A DNA stretch of 64,000 nt. It comes from Cystobasidium ongulense (taxonomy: Eukaryota > Basidiomycota > Cystobasidiomycetes > Cystobasidiales > Cystobasidiaceae). The position numbers were made by a program, and so were the translations under genes. The first letter of the stretch is position 1. Every line of letters begins with the position of its first letter. Shown in pieces: positions 11,361 through 23,721 of the stretch. Below the pieces are notes generated by a model. The model worked only from the letters and a program-made list of their open reading frames with translations, searched no databases and had not been told where the DNA came from. The stretch lies in NCBI GenBank assembly GCA_022835595.1, contig BQUP01000004.1, positions 868,001 through 932,000 on the forward strand. Direction: 5' to 3'.

Positions 11361-12676
11361 TCACCTCTGCTTGACGACCATTGTAACACCTTGAGCAAAG
11401 AAACCTTTAATGATTTCTATAGTATAACACTCGAGTTAGTTTGAAGCTCACATAGAAGGCGATACATCGCAAGAACTTACGCGTCTGAAGACCGACATAC
11501 AAACCGCGTATGCCACTGCGTTTGACGGTCTTGACGAGAACATCTGTCATATTACGATACAGCAGCTTGCCGGTAGGTGACTTCCACTGCAGTCGGGTCT
11601 TGGTCAGAATGAGTGGATAGCAGACAGCCGATGCTAGATAATACAAGCTGTTGCATCAGCTTTGCCTGCTCGCACTCGACACGAAAACTGGAGATAACAC
11701 GCACCGATTGAAGATGCGAATGCCGACATGAAGAACGTTTGGAATTGAGTTGGCTTGTCCCGGAAGCGACGAGGTATAAGAGCTCTCTTGAATGCAGCTA
11801 TGAGGAAGAAAGTGAGTGCTGGGTTGACGGTCTATAATGTCATGTCAGCTTGTTTGCAAGTCTTGCTACATGTCGCTTTCAGACTTCCGCAACTCACCAG
11901 AGCACAAGCGGATCCATAACCCCTCCAGAATCCAGCTAAACCATGCTCTTGGTATATGTCTTTTGCGATATCAATACTTGAATCAGGAGCGTAATCATCA
12001 TCGTCTGCATCCTCATCACTGTCGTCTTCCTTTCCAGTAGCGTTATTTTCAGTGGCCTCCGATTTAGTTTGCTTCTTTGATGCTGTTTGCTTTCGGACTG
12101 TTATAGTACTGAGAGGAGTAGTAACGCCTCTAGAAAGTATCCCAGCGATAGAGCCAATCAATAATTCCTTCGCAGCTGACACTTTAGCAGCTGCTCTACC
12201 CGCAGCAGCAATTGCACCATCGACATTCTTTCCACTATCGGAATTAGCGACCGCTCTATCAACGTGTTTGTTGAATACTCGCATAAGAGCAGCGAATATA
12301 TAGAAGTATAAGAATTGAGAAAGTGCAGTACTGAGTGTATCGCTAACTATTCCTTGATAGAAGGCACCTAGACTTCGATTATTAGTTCGATAGATTGTTC
12401 GCAAGGCAGTGATAGTATCGGCATAATCGTCGTGTTTATGATGTGCTGCTCCTGTTCCTTTGGGATCTTCATGCTTGCTTCGTCGTAGCGGTGCTTTCGT
12501 CTGTATCCGGGCGGCTACCAGGTCAAGCGGATAGACGATGACGTTCGCGAGTGAGGCTCTGGCGACACGGCGGTGGTCAGCCAGTTTACTACCATCCCAG
12601 GCAGCATACAGCTACTCTTTACGCACCCCACACTGCCAGAGAGGGCCTCCACGACTGGCGGCACTTTGGAGGCCAT
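11361..12676 (-). CDS. Peroxisomal adenine-nucleotide carrier (ANT1/PMP47/SLC25A17-like)
   Basis: Five exons: 12627-12676, 11898-12558, 11705-11831, 11481-11633 and 11361-11416. The sum is 1047 nt, or 348 aa. Three mitochondrial-carrier repeats are visible, each with its P-x-x-x-x-x-R/K signature: VIVYPLDLVAARIQTK, GVTTPLSTITVRKQ and VCYPLILTKTRLQW. The VYPLDLVAARIQTK and FYQGIVSDTLSTALSQFLYF blocks match the PMP47/ANT1 branch, which exchanges ATP for AMP across the peroxisome membrane for fatty-acid activation. Assignment to this branch rather than another SLC25 member is from memory of the family. The loop after the second signature carries an unusual acidic insert (EDDSDEDADDDDYAPD). Introns are 58-74 nt. 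Confidence 0.86.
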
Positions 12677-13031
12677 CGCGCCGGCCCTCGATCGCCTTTT
12701 CGAGTTCAGATGCGAGTGGAGAAGAGGTGCAACAGCTTGAATCTCGACAGGAAGCAACAGTTTGTCTTTTCATGTACGAGACTTTCTTTGCATTCAATGC
12801 TCATACAGATCGCGAAATCCGAAAAGCAAAAAGATTGGGGAGCTTGCCCTAGCTGACCATGAAGAATAGCAGTGAAGACCTGCTTGTACGCTCACTTACG
12901 CCGAAAGCATGTAGCAGACTAAGCATCAACCACCTCCCGGTCCCAAAACAGTATCAATAGTTTGTCCTTTTTGGAAAGCATCCCAACGAGAAGTGTACCA
13001 TCTAGCTTGTGTTTACTTGGAAAAAAAAGCT
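12677..13031. other. Intergenic: carrier upstream / DUF6533 downstream
   Basis: 355 bp between two minus-strand genes. Overlapping frames on both strands are shadows without conserved motifs. It probably holds the carrier promoter and the 3' UTR of the DUF6533 gene. Confidence 0.5.
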
Positions 13032-15204
13032 TCACTGCTCATCTTGAGCTCCGCCTTCACTCTTGACAATCTTCTCCGTCGTGACTGTGATAGCATTCTT
13101 CAAGTTGAATATGCCATTGCTGGGAGGAGTAACATCTGCGCGATGATGATAATTCTCTCCTACGAACAAAACAGGTGCATCTTTCTTTTTAAGCCGTCCT
13201 CCCACGCCGGTTTCACTGTTCGCAGAACCTCCAGTTGTAGGTCTTCTATTCAGACTCAACATTTCTGGATCCAGCCTATCACCTCGCGTAATTTGGGTAA
13301 CACGAGATGCCAGAGCATGTCCTTCAGGTAAATCGAAAGTAATGGCTCTTGTGTGACTAGCGGCGGGTGCGGTAGGTAGCTCTTCCAATATTTCTTTCAT
13401 TGAGAGGTCTTCGGTACTAGAATTGGTAGATTGATGAGCATTCATTTTATTTCCAGAGACGTATTTCGTTTCCGGTGTTACCGAACCCCGGGCAGTAAGT
13501 GGGGTGAAAGTATTTCCTGCTTTTTCAAAAGTTGATAGATCTACAATAGTAGTCACACCATGCTCGGTATGGTGATCTTTTCTTCTATTGCGATATCGAT
13601 TCGAACGAATCAGTGTTGGTAAGCCTAGTTTGCCTCGTAGGGTCTCAAGTTTGGTGGTCGTCTGCGACTTTCCCGCTTCACTTTCGGTGTGATAAGTGAC
13701 TGTGCTGTGCTCGGCCAACGCAATTCGCATGTGCTATGGAGGATAGTGAACGTCAACACATATTATAGCCTCATTCTCCACTATTTTGCTAGCGATATTT
13801 CATACTCACGATGATGAGTCGGGACACCATCATGCTGTTGATGATTAAAGCAAGTGCCGAGTTCTGTTACAAAGAGTGATATCAACTGTTCCCGTTCCAC
13901 AAGACGCGATATCAGCCCAATTCTACGTACGAAATTGGATCCAGACAGCTTATGCCCCTCGACACTTATTTTACTCTTCATGTAAACGACATTGACTATG
14001 TTTGAAGAGGCAGTCACAGCGAAGAAGTGGACTCCATCTCTGTAAACGCAGTATGATCAGACTCTGCTGCTTCGGTTCAATGAAATGAGGGTGTACCGAA
14101 GAAAAATGTCGAGAAGGTGAGAGCGACCATGCCTTGTCCAGTACTGAATGACCTTGCCAAAGGTAATGCCTAGGACACTGATGGGGCGGGAGTTCAGTTG
14201 ATGAAGTAAATTCAGGGATAGTATGTACACGGAGCGTGTCTGAGTATGTACACTCACATAGTCTGCGTGAACAGGGGAAGAACCCAGTATACAAAAGCGT
14301 AATTCTCGTCTCCTGAGCCAGGAAAGGAATAGCATCCAGTTACTCCGGGTGGCATCGGGATAGCTAGAATTCGACGGCGAAACGATCATCAGCTTGTCCG
14401 GCGTACATTGAGAGGCAGTTGAGTTTCCAACCCACGCTTGTTCTTTATGCTGACTACGGCTTGCACGATAGCCTGTCCCAGTACGACGCAAATGAGAGAG
14501 TAGAAGACAAGCCGAGGGTCGTGAAAGAGAGCTGATGCGCGTTGAACCAGCTTGTAGTTGCAACATAGGAATACGATGATCTGGAAGGTTACCAAGAGAT
14601 GGGGGATGGAGCGATGTAAGGGATGGGTGTAAAGCCAGAGTCAGATTGCAGGTCTTATGCCTTGAGAGTTGGGAGGGATGAAGCGCGTACGGGTGTGTAA
14701 GCCTACAAGGAGGTGAGATAGACGGTGAAGTGAACGATGATTCAGTCGTCCAACATTGAAAGAAGCAGCGAGGAGACTCTTCGAGTCTCACCTGGAACAG
14801 ATGTATTTTGCCACAGTGTTCGGTAAGAGTGGTAGAGAAGGAGCAAGCGACGAGGAATGCCATGATGATGAGTGTCAAATAACGATTGACGAAGAAGCAT
14901 ACTTTGACGAGAGTGAATCTTGATGGCCATACGTAGGCGATCTCCTTCGGGAGTGTGATCTAAGTAAACACAAGAGGTACATCCCAGAGGCAAGTCGGAT
15001 GAAAAGTTCATGAGCGGACATGTGAGAAGAGAAGCAAAAGGAAATCCTTACCACAATATCCCATACGAGCACTGCAAAGCAAGCTACGACGTAGAAGTGC
15101 AGCTGCCCGACGAGTTTCGCATATGCAGCGATGTGACCGTCGAAATCGTGTGCAGCAGCGTCGGATAGGTCTTGCCGAGGCAGCAGGAGTGTGCTGGCGA
15201 GCAT
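13032..15204 (-). CDS. DUF6533-type seven-transmembrane protein
   Basis: Eight exons: 15052-15204, 14792-14959, 14436-14580, 14258-14363, 14097-14177, 13931-14039, 13810-13863 and 13032-13733. The sum is 1518 nt, or 505 aa. The N-terminal pattern of AVLVWDIVITLPKEIAYVW followed by FTLVKVCFFVNRY is the DUF6533 hallmark. Further membrane segments follow (IIVFLCCNYKLV, LVFYSLICVVLGQAIVQAVV), then DIFLRDGVHFF and ALALIINSMMVSRLIIHMR, the usual end of the 7-TM core. The last 234 residues form a hydrophilic Ser/Thr-rich cytosolic tail. The function of the family is unknown. The intron at 14581-14791 is about 211 nt and could hide another small exon. ATG 15204 is the first in-frame ATG, although the frame stays open for about 122 codons upstream. 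Confidence 0.82.
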
Positions 15205-15952
15205 GTCGACGTCGGGGTCGCAGATGAGTGAAAGATGTTTGTTGTGTCGTAGGGTGATGCGCGATACACCAAGATTGAAGGAGCGGAAAGAGGCAGATGA
15301 GCCAGCAGGGAGGGTGTTTTGGCAGCGTCTTTGCTGTGCCTTGTCGACAGGCACGCTGAAGAGGGTGGCAGAGAGCGGTAAGGATGAAAGCGAGGGAAGA
15401 GCAGCGAGTGAACTGCAAGATAGACGCGACGAGTTATCAAGAAGAGACCCGCTCTCAGCTTGACTCAGCACAACTCGGATTTCGCCGAAAAAGTCTGCAG
15501 TGGCCCGCAGACTTCGTTCATGCAAGCCGTCGCATTCAGCATGTGCGGATCGGAGACTCGACAAACACAACCTGCTCGAGATGTAAATTGCAGCATCGGT
15601 ATGAGCGGGTTCTTGGTCGCACTGACCGCAAGCTCGAGTGTTCGACAGGCAGCTGAGCGAGCCGGGCCGGAGGAAGAGCAGTCCTGCAACGAGGCCTGGA
15701 GATACGACATGCGTTCACATTCTATACGAGATGATAAATCGATGATAGATATTAGGAAAGCATGTCTTGACTGTAACGAGCATTCGAAGTGAGCTGGTAG
15801 CTGGGTACACTTCGGTCGGAACGGGCGAGAAACCAGTCGGTGCTATCAATTCGGGCCCAAAGCGCGCTCGCTCGCCACCGTCTGTCTTGAAACTGAAGCT
15901 TTTGTACAACAACACCACTAGACCCTTGCTTGACATCCAGTATCATCTAATC
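15205..15952. other. Intergenic: DUF6533 gene upstream / PUS9 downstream
   Basis: About 750 bp. A minus-strand frame continuous with the DUF6533 gene stays open to 15570 but contains no ATG before 15204. Other frames overlap each other on both strands and show no family. It likely holds the promoter, a leader and the PUS9 3' UTR. Confidence 0.5.
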
Positions 15953-18237
15953 TCATAGAGATCCACCCTCGGCGGTCTCAGGCGCAGGGTTCTGCCAATC
16001 TTCCCGCGCCCAGTCAGGCAGTGGCGAGGAATAATCCCATTCTTCGGTATCTGTTCCCAGACAAGAAGATTTCGTGTGAGTTGTAGTCAACGATAACCGT
16101 CTCTGAATTCAGAGCACTCACAGTATCGGATAGCATGCAGCCAAATAGAGAGCTGATCCACGCGTGGATCAGGCAATAAAGGCGTTCCGCACACCTTACA
16201 ATACGTTCCTTGTTCATCTCTCTCAATATAGTATTCCGGGTTCTCCTCTTGCAGTTTAATCAATTCATCAGATCTAGCTTCTTCCGCAAGAGCTTCTCTT
16301 TCTTTATTCGTCATCATTTTCAATCCTCTTTTAGCAGTTTTGGGTTTATTCGTCGCTTTCGGTTTGTTCATGACGGACTTAGTGAATAATGCACTAGGTG
16401 GCATAGGTGGTCTTTCCATATCTCTATATCTAGCAAAATTGTCCTCTTCATCTCGAACTTTGCGTAGATGTGTAACCGCTTGAATTGCTTGCGGGACTAA
16501 TGAAACTTCACTCCCTCCTTGTAATGTATCATCCACTAATAAAGCTGCACCTTTACGTGTATTGAATTCTGGATGTTTCTTCTTGTAATCTGTCAGATCT
16601 TTCTTCTCTTTCCGCGGTTTGTGGACTCCGTTCGTTTGTTTAGGTTGGTCTTTGGTGGGGAGGGTGGAACATGAGGTTGCTGAATCCAATGGCGATTCAT
16701 CTCCACTCGTCTCTTGTGGTTTAGCCTTGGACGAACCGCCTGAAGACGGCACGAAAGTTGCAGCTAAGGTATCGACCATCTTTGAGACAGATTCTCCATG
16801 ACTCTCACTTGCTGGCCTATACTCTGGCCGAGTAAATAAGCCCCCTTTACCTCCATCATTCCCCCAAGCTTCTGTATCATTATATATAGGATCATTAGCT
16901 ATGGGATGTCCTAAATACTGTAAATGCACTCGAAGCTGATGTGATCTTCCAGTTACTGGTCGACACCGTACTACGCTAGTATTGGACACAGCATCGTACG
17001 AGATACGAGAAAAGATAGTTTTGCTCGGCTGGAAGATAACGTGTAATTCGTAAGCTTTCTGGTTTTTGATTTCGTTCACTTCCTATTCACGCTTGGTAAG
17101 TAGACGTTCTAAACTTACTCTTCCACCAGGATGTACCACATTTACTCCAATCTGCTTGTCAATAGTAAGCAGTGGTTCTTCACATATCACCTCGCCTTCC
17201 GGGAAACAGCCTCTTGCTCTCGCAACATATTCCTTCTTGACTGTTCCTGGTGTTTGGAAAGCCTTTCCTAATTTTTGAGCAGCCGGTGTCGTTGTTGTGA
17301 TGATCATAATTCCAGAAACGAGACGATCTAGCCTGTTTGCGGCTAAGTTCCACCAGGTCAACATTTGCCTTGACACGCTCGAGACGCACGGTGTATAGAT
17401 GGACTTACTGTTGACATGTTCCAATCCATATTCGTTCTTCAATACCTCTAATAGGGTGTTCTTGCGAAATCGACCCGTTGCATGGATGGGCATGCTGGCT
17501 TTCTTTTCAACTACCCAGACTCCGTTCTCGTCATCTCGATGGTAGATCTTGACTTTACCACCTAATATCGGAGGCTCGTGACGATGCAAAACATTGGATA
17601 TAAGGCTTGGAGTAAGGTATTCTACTTAGCCACAGTAATGACTTGTCTTTAGAGCTTTGAGCAGACCTACTCGCCATTCTCGATGACATGGGACCCATCG
17701 ACAACGTTTCCGTTCACCATGACAGTTCCCGTTGAAATAGCCCACGCCTATCCACAGAATATGAGTGCTCGTCTCATAACTGTGTAGCTCGAGGGACATA
17801 CATAGAACTCCTTGCTCCGGTCCCTGTAATGCTTATTAGCCAAATGAACTGAGTAATGAGTAGAGAAGCTAAGCTTACCTGAATTCATTAGAGAAGATCT
17901 CCAATATCTCTCGGCCTATCCATCGTGCTTTAGCATAAGTCAAGTATGTGTGGCTGAAATTTCGAGTGAGTGGAATGGCAACAAGCAGAAATAGTGTCAA
18001 TGAGAAAGAACGTGACGGTGAGATTAGCAGAAGCTTGAATTATCTAGTCAAAGTCTCTTCTCACTTGTATGGATGGACCTTTCGCAATGGCCCGTCTTCA
18101 TAGTATGGAAACTGAAGAGTCGTGGCGGTAGCAGCAGCAGGATGATCTTGTGCATCCGGCTGCAGGGCATGGTCACCGGCGAGCTCGCTGGACGTCGATG
18201 CAGCAGGACTGCATGCTTGTATGCTCTCGCCCGGCAT
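15953..18237 (-). CDS. PUS9: RluA-family tRNA pseudouridine synthase, PUS9/RIB2 type
   Basis: Eight exons: 18065-18237, 17879-17953, 17802-17823, 17671-17747, 17409-17605, 17119-17342, 16122-17082 and 15953-16050. The sum is 1827 nt, or 608 aa. Order of blocks: [39 protein letters not shown], then [15 protein letters not shown], an [17 protein letters not shown] core carrying the catalytic Asp, and [21 protein letters not shown] long, poorly conserved Lys/Ser-rich insert separates the catalytic core from a CKVCG motif and a C-terminal LHAIRYTEEWDY...LPDWA block. It would modify U32 of tRNAs, in mitochondria (Pus9) or cytosol (Rib2). No C-terminal deaminase domain is visible, favouring Pus9 over bifunctional Rib2. 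Exon 3 is only 22 nt. Confidence 0.9.
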
Positions 18238-18518
18238 GTAGATCTGTCAGTGTTGGCCAGTACGTGGCCTTTGATGTGCACAAAGTCAAGCCATTGCAGC
18301 AGCTGCTTCACCTCGCTTTCCTTTCGTCATCCGGCCTCTTTGCTCTTGAACGACTACAACCACACCCGAATACAGCACCACCCAGCGAAGGTCCCCACAG
18401 CAGGCCACACCGTCTGTGCTTCTGCCGTACTTTAGCCAGGCAGTAGCACCGCTGCCATCCAGTTCTCAGCCAAAGCAGGCCGCGATAAGCGACTTGATTG
18501 ACTTGCAAACAAGCAAGC
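18238..18518. promoter_or_regulatory. Shared divergent upstream region PUS9 / SNF7
   Basis: 281 bp separate the two start codons, which face away from each other, so both promoters and leaders must lie here. No TATA box or other clear element stands out. Confidence 0.5.
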
Positions 18519-19498
18519 ATGTCGACATGGGCATCTTGGTTCGGCGGAAAGCGAGCGCCTCCCACGAAGGATGCGACGAGGGAGACGATAGTAGAGCTGC
18601 GACAGCACTTGTTGACTATGGAGAAGAAGGACGACTTTCTCAACAAGAAGATTGAAGAGGAGACTCAGAAAGCAAAGAACGCTCTACTGACAGGTGGCAC
18701 GAATGGCAAGGCAACTGCGACTGCTGCACTGCGGCGGAAGAAGACGCACGAAGCAGAACTAGAGAAGCTGTATGGTATGAGGGCAACGATAGAGGCGCAG
18801 GTGAGCTGGTCTCGCCTGGCATGGCACCCCGCCTGTACACTTTGTAATGCCCGGTGCTAATCGCACGACCCACCAATCCATACAGGTCAACGCGATAGAG
18901 AACGCAAACATGAACATGGAGACGATGAATGCTATGAAGCGGGGCAAGGATATCCTCAAAGGGATTCACGGCAATCTGTGCGTCTCTTTTTGGCCTCGCC
19001 AGCTCTCCATCGATGCTTGTACTGACTGACCTGACACCTCGCCGCCTCGGTCAACCCTATCATCGCCTACTCCGACTTCACTTCAACTATTATATCTACA
19101 GCAACATCGACAAGGTCGAGCAAGAGATGGAGGACATACGGGAGCAGATGGAGCTTGGAGCTGAGATCTCTGCTGCTATCTCGAATCCAGTGGCAATGGG
19201 CCAGGAGGTGAGTAACTGCTTGCGACAAGACATACACCTCGTTTTACTGACTGGCTCGAATGTGATGATTTCCACTATGGCCCTACAGATGGACGAAGAC
19301 GAGCTCAGGGCAGAGTTGGAAGAACTGGAGCAAGAGACGCTCGATGCACAGCTGGAAGGAGCGCATCCAGTACCTATGCATTCACCTGGTGGAAAGGCAC
19401 CTGCAAGTCGTTTACCATCGGTGCCAACGACGAGAACGACAGAAGAAGAAGACGAGGATGCGGAATTGCGAGAGCTACAGGCTGCGTTGGCGGCATGA
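18519..19498 (+). CDS. SNF7: ESCRT-III subunit SNF7/VPS32
   Basis: Four exons: 18519-18800, 18886-18977, 19102-19207 and 19289-19498. The sum is 690 nt, or 229 aa. The N-terminus MSTWASWFGGKR is the amphipathic, basic SNF7 start. The body is charged and helical, with ETIVELRQHLLTMEKKDDFL, MNMETMNAMKRGKDILKGI and DKVEQEMEDIREQMELGAEI. The C-terminus is acidic (DEDELRAELEELEQE) and ends ELRELQAALAA, the MIM-like helix bound by VPS4 and Bro1 partners. It polymerises on endosomes for multivesicular-body sorting and, in fungi, for Rim101 pH signalling. The ATG at 18519 is chosen because it gives the canonical start; the frame is open slightly upstream but without an ATG. Confidence 0.95.
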
Positions 19499-19930
19499 GT
19501 CGTAGCGGTCACGTTACAGCCACTGTGACACATCCAAATCACCTCTATGCCCAATCGTTTCATCTGCATCGCGGTGTCGGCTTCGTTCTTAATTACCGTC
19601 TTCGCTCTGATATTGTATATTTCGTGTCGTATTCCGAGGGCAACTCTAGTGTTCCCTCCTTGCCTGTTCAGAGTGTAGACCGCGGCTGCAGTAAGCGCAT
19701 CGTGTAACATATCAGATAATTCAGAATAGTTTATGAGCTTCGATAACGCGAATGTTCGTATACTGGGGCTCTCCAAGTTTGATCACCGGAAACAGTAAGC
19801 AGGGTCCGCGTATAACAGTGCTGTTTTCGAATAAAGGTGATGTCGGCCAGTCTCACTGTCGGGATATGTGCAGAAATTATCGACCATACTACAACAACAA
19901 CATGACTCTAGCCGTACTAGGAACCTTGAA
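19499..19930. other. Convergent intergenic SNF7 / SPT7
   Basis: 432 bp between two converging stop codons, so both 3' UTRs lie here. A small plus-strand frame (19495-19707) overlaps the SNF7 stop and starts without a credible family. I see no repeat. Confidence 0.5.
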
Positions 19931-22900
19931 TTACGATGGTTTGGCTTTTTTTGCTTTATCCACAGCCTGTGTGGGCCGACTTTGCGCTGGTCCAGGCACG
20001 ACGTGGCCCGTTGAGATGTTCAGACCAAGGACTGCAGGGGCAGCTGCAGCGGGCGCTACATCTCGCTTGCGTTTGCCTAGTACAACGCGACCCGTAGTAT
20101 GAGGGACTTCCGGTCGTGTCCCAAAGGCTTTCTGAACTTCTGTCTGGGTTGATAATGGTAGATCGTCATCGTCATAGAGGTCGTAAGCAGACTGACTTCT
20201 AGCATGAAGGAATGGCTGAAGGATTCCAATCGTAGAATGGATAGCTTGTTGCCGGCTTTGGGATTCTGCTAATGGCACCAAGGAGACGAAAGGTGGGGGC
20301 GGGTCGAAAGGCGTCGAGAGATCGACACAGCTTGAAGGAAACGTTTGACGAAGCATACTCGCGTATAACAAATGCAAGGGAAAGCCAGTATCGCTTGGTA
20401 TTTGTAACTCTTCCAGACTCAAATGGTCGCTCTCCGATTCGAGTAGCATACGCAAAAGTGCATAAGAAGATCTATATTCTGCTGGATCTGATGTTTCTTC
20501 TTCGTCTTCCCCTGCCAGCGAAGCCAGTTCCTGAAGGTCCTTCTCTAGCTTCAACCTTGGCTCATGATGCTGCGCTTCTTCGATCTCAAGATCGTATGCC
20601 GTGACTAGCCTCGTGCTGAGAGATGCCAGTTCACGACTATGTTCGGGAATATCGGTTTCTCGATACCGTGCTAGAGCAGCCAGAGGATCACGCCCAACTG
20701 GAAATGTGTCATCGGCTGCAACATCGTGTAAGGCATTTTTTAGCATTGACTGTCAAACAAAGCAGAATCAGAGTCAGCGAAGCATATAAAGAGCAGGACA
20801 ATAAGTTGGCCTACCCCAAGCGATGAGCGTTCTTTGTGATGGTCACGGTGGAATGCCGCTGCAGTCCCCAAGCTCGATAGATATTGCACGAGGAGATTGG
20901 AAATATTGTCGAGGGCCGAACGTTGTACATCTGAATTACCCGAAGAGTCAATGACAGTATATGATAACGTAGGCGATATGCTTACAATCAAAGCCAGCGT
21001 GCTCAAGAAGCGTCGAGCAGAACATTTGAAGAGTGAGCTGACCAACCGCTGCATTCACCGATTCGGGGGTGGATGCGCCGAGCTTCAGCAGAGCTTTCCG
21101 TTTCGAGTTTGAAGCACTACTGTCACTTTGTAGATCTGTATGTTCATCTTCGGAAGATCCGCCGTCTTCGTAAGCAGTATCTGGGCTAATGCCTGGAGCA
21201 TCACGACGCAACACTGCTAATTTGTGATGTGTTCGTTTAATCCTCTTCAAGTTTGTTAGATCGCTCCAGCACGGGTTTAGGCTCTCTTCATTCCCGCGAT
21301 CCAGCCCAGGTACTTTCTGACGAGCGGCTTTCGTCCGCTTGCAGGGGATGGCGGGAACATCTGGCAAGCCATTCGCCAGCAAAGCATCTGAACAGACTGT
21401 CTGCCACCACTCTAAGTCGGCGTCCGGGTGTTCGTACGATGATGGCGTATGCAATGCTAATCTTGATGAAGTCGAAGCTGCGCTCGATACTGCAGCGTGC
21501 GCAGCAAAGTCATTGCTTAGAGCCGAGGTAATCAGTGCAGGAAGTCCTTCGGTCTCAAAGTTGTTCAGTTGCGACTTGTTGTCTCCACCACCACCGTGTA
21601 GTCCCCCTGGACTACTGTCTAGTTCCGCGAACTTGGCCATCATTTCGGGAGTCCTGCGAAGGGCTGGCCGCTGTGCAAGGGGTACTGGTGCTGGTAGTGG
21701 AGGCATTGACGGAGTTCGGGTTTTCTATCACGGATACACAAGTTTGTAAGTATGAATAAAGGGTCAGGAATCAGTTGAATATGCTCACTATGCGTCTGTC
21801 ACGCGAAATATGGGTGGTGCCGGTCGCTCGTCTTGCGAGTAGAACACTGCCTTGGCCTGGATAGGTACCGGGGAGTTCCGGTATGCTGGACACTTGTGCA
21901 ATCGCTGGACCGGGTGTAGCGCCCGTACTCTCTACCGGACTTCTCGAGGAAGAGCCTCCAGCGTCTAGTCCTGAAGGGTAAATCGACATGGTACTATCTG
22001 CCTGAGATGCCGCTTCTGCCGACGGACTCTGGGCCGCTAAACCTTTCAGCAGTTCCAAATTACGACCTCCTCCTGGTTGACTTTTATGACTTGTCAATCC
22101 TTTCCGCGTGCGGATACTCTCATCCTCTTCGTCATCTTCTATATCTTGAAAGTCTTCCTCGTACAAACTCGATCCTTCCTTCTCTTCGTGCTTGAGCGCT
22201 GCAATACCGTCTTGGTAATCCATTTCATATGGCGATTCTTGTGGCTTCCCATTCTCGGAAAACCCTTTGGGCTCGCCTAGAAGATTGGCTGTACTGATGA
22301 CCACATGCGTGGCATCCAACGCATCTAGTCGCGAGCCTGGCCTGTCGAAACGGCTTGCACTTTGAGAGTGTGTGATTTGAGGTATCGGTGTGGAAGCGAT
22401 TGGATCTGTAACGAACTCCAGAAGGTGGTTGGCTCTACTCCGTAAAGTCATCGCTGAGCGACGCAAAGGATGATTCTGATGTATAGATTTGAATTAGGTG
22501 GTGATTGCGTATTCAAGACAGTTCATGCTCACAGGTAGAGTGTTATATAGCAAGCAATTATCCCATATTAGATCCAGATCAGCTTTAAAGCTACTCTTAT
22601 CTTTGTATTGCTGGGCCTTGACTTTCTTAAGAACTGTACCGAGATCCATCGGATTTTTGATGACTGTTGAATGGAAAACGAGTCACGTTAGCGTTGAGAT
22701 TAAAGGCGTGGAGGATTGCATGTACTATTGAAGTAGTCGGGCGCGTCCGACTTTCGTACGCGTGAAAGAAAAGCCGTTGAGTGCTCCTGAATCAGAAGAA
22801 ATGTGTTAGCGCCCCTATAATGAATTGATGTATTTCAGACTTACTGTCATGCCTCTCAACTCATTTGTGATTCTTTCAAGCGTTTCATAGAACTCATGTG

Positions 22901-23214
22901 TAGTATTCTTGACTTCCTGTTTGCATTTAGGTGCAAATGCGAATGTAGTTGTCAGTCATTGCAGCCAGGTAAGAATACATCGGGACAGCTGCAACTGACA
23001 AGGCCCTCCTTTGCGTCCAACAGGATCTGTTTGAGTTCTTCCGCTTGGACGTCTCCTGCAAAAGGTTGTGGAGTGCCAACATCTGGCGTTGCATCTCCAA
23101 AGCAACCCGTTTGGAAACCATCGATGAAGGAGCTGAGGTACTGTTCGGATAAGGTTTCATCTCAGCAAGTTGTCCGGGCTTGGAGAGTTGTGCATTGCGG
23201 ACCTTTGTAGACAT
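19931..23214 (-). CDS. SPT7: SAGA complex subunit SPT7 (bromodomain plus histone fold)
   Basis: Modelled exons: 23203-23214, 22979-23140, 22845-22916, 22726-22786, 22533-22663, 21789-22475, 20986-21724, 20815-20930 and 19931-20749. The sum is 2799 nt, or 932 aa. The bromodomain is near the N-terminus: [36 protein letters not shown] and [17 protein letters not shown] linker rich in Ser/Asp/Glu follows. Then comes the SPT7 motif [20 protein letters not shown], then a histone-fold region ([20 protein letters not shown], then [17 protein letters not shown]). SPT7 scaffolds SAGA, pairing through its histone fold with TAF10, and the bromodomain reads acetyl-lysine. The first 12-nt exon and its GTCCGC donor are the weakest part of the model. 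The C-terminal tail is basic (GKRKRDV...KKAKPS). Confidence 0.85.
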
Positions 23215-23721
23215 CTTGCTTCTGCTTGATCGTGGCTTGCTGTCGGGCTACAATCCAGCAGAGGTAGCCCAGGGCCGCTCGTTTCCAAGGACTTTACACT
23301 AATACGGCATGGAACTCGGTTGCATGTCCGCTTGGCTGTCCTGCTGTCGTCTGCTGCTGTCTATGGAATGCCGGTTGTCTTGACATCGATCACGTCGTTC
23401 GTCCAAAAGGCAAAGAACATCGAACGGCAAGGTGGCTTTTATCATAAGCTAGTATCCGACCATCAACACGAAATCGCAAATCTGAGATGATGTCTTTCTT
23501 TGTTGCACGCGAGATAAGCTGACATGCTCCCGGCTTGGCGGTGGTATTCACCTGAGGCTGGCATCACTTCGTGTCGGCCGTGCCGTAATTGTGAGACGTA
23601 GCGTGATACATTTAAACTGCACTTTTCAAGGCTCTATGCACACATACCACAACAGTAAAATTAATGTCAGAGTCTTGCTGAGTATGGTCTTCATCTGAAA
23701 GGCGTCACCAGCCTTTCAATC
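23215..23721. other. Intergenic: SPT7 upstream / PAC4-like downstream
   Basis: About 507 bp upstream of the SPT7 start. No open frame of note, no repeat and no RNA-gene signature. It probably holds the SPT7 promoter. Confidence 0.5.

Noticed and set aside
14592-14791. An additional small exon in the 211-nt DUF6533 intron
   Set aside because: I tried the GCTTACACACCC segment after a TTGTAG acceptor. It hits a stop in the required phase, and direct joining gives a clean LFQ-IIVFLCCN transition.
14057-14878. Minus-strand 273-codon frame inside the DUF6533 gene
   Set aside because: It crosses introns of the spliced gene and is a Ser/Leu/His-rich shadow. The spliced model restores all DUF6533 motifs.
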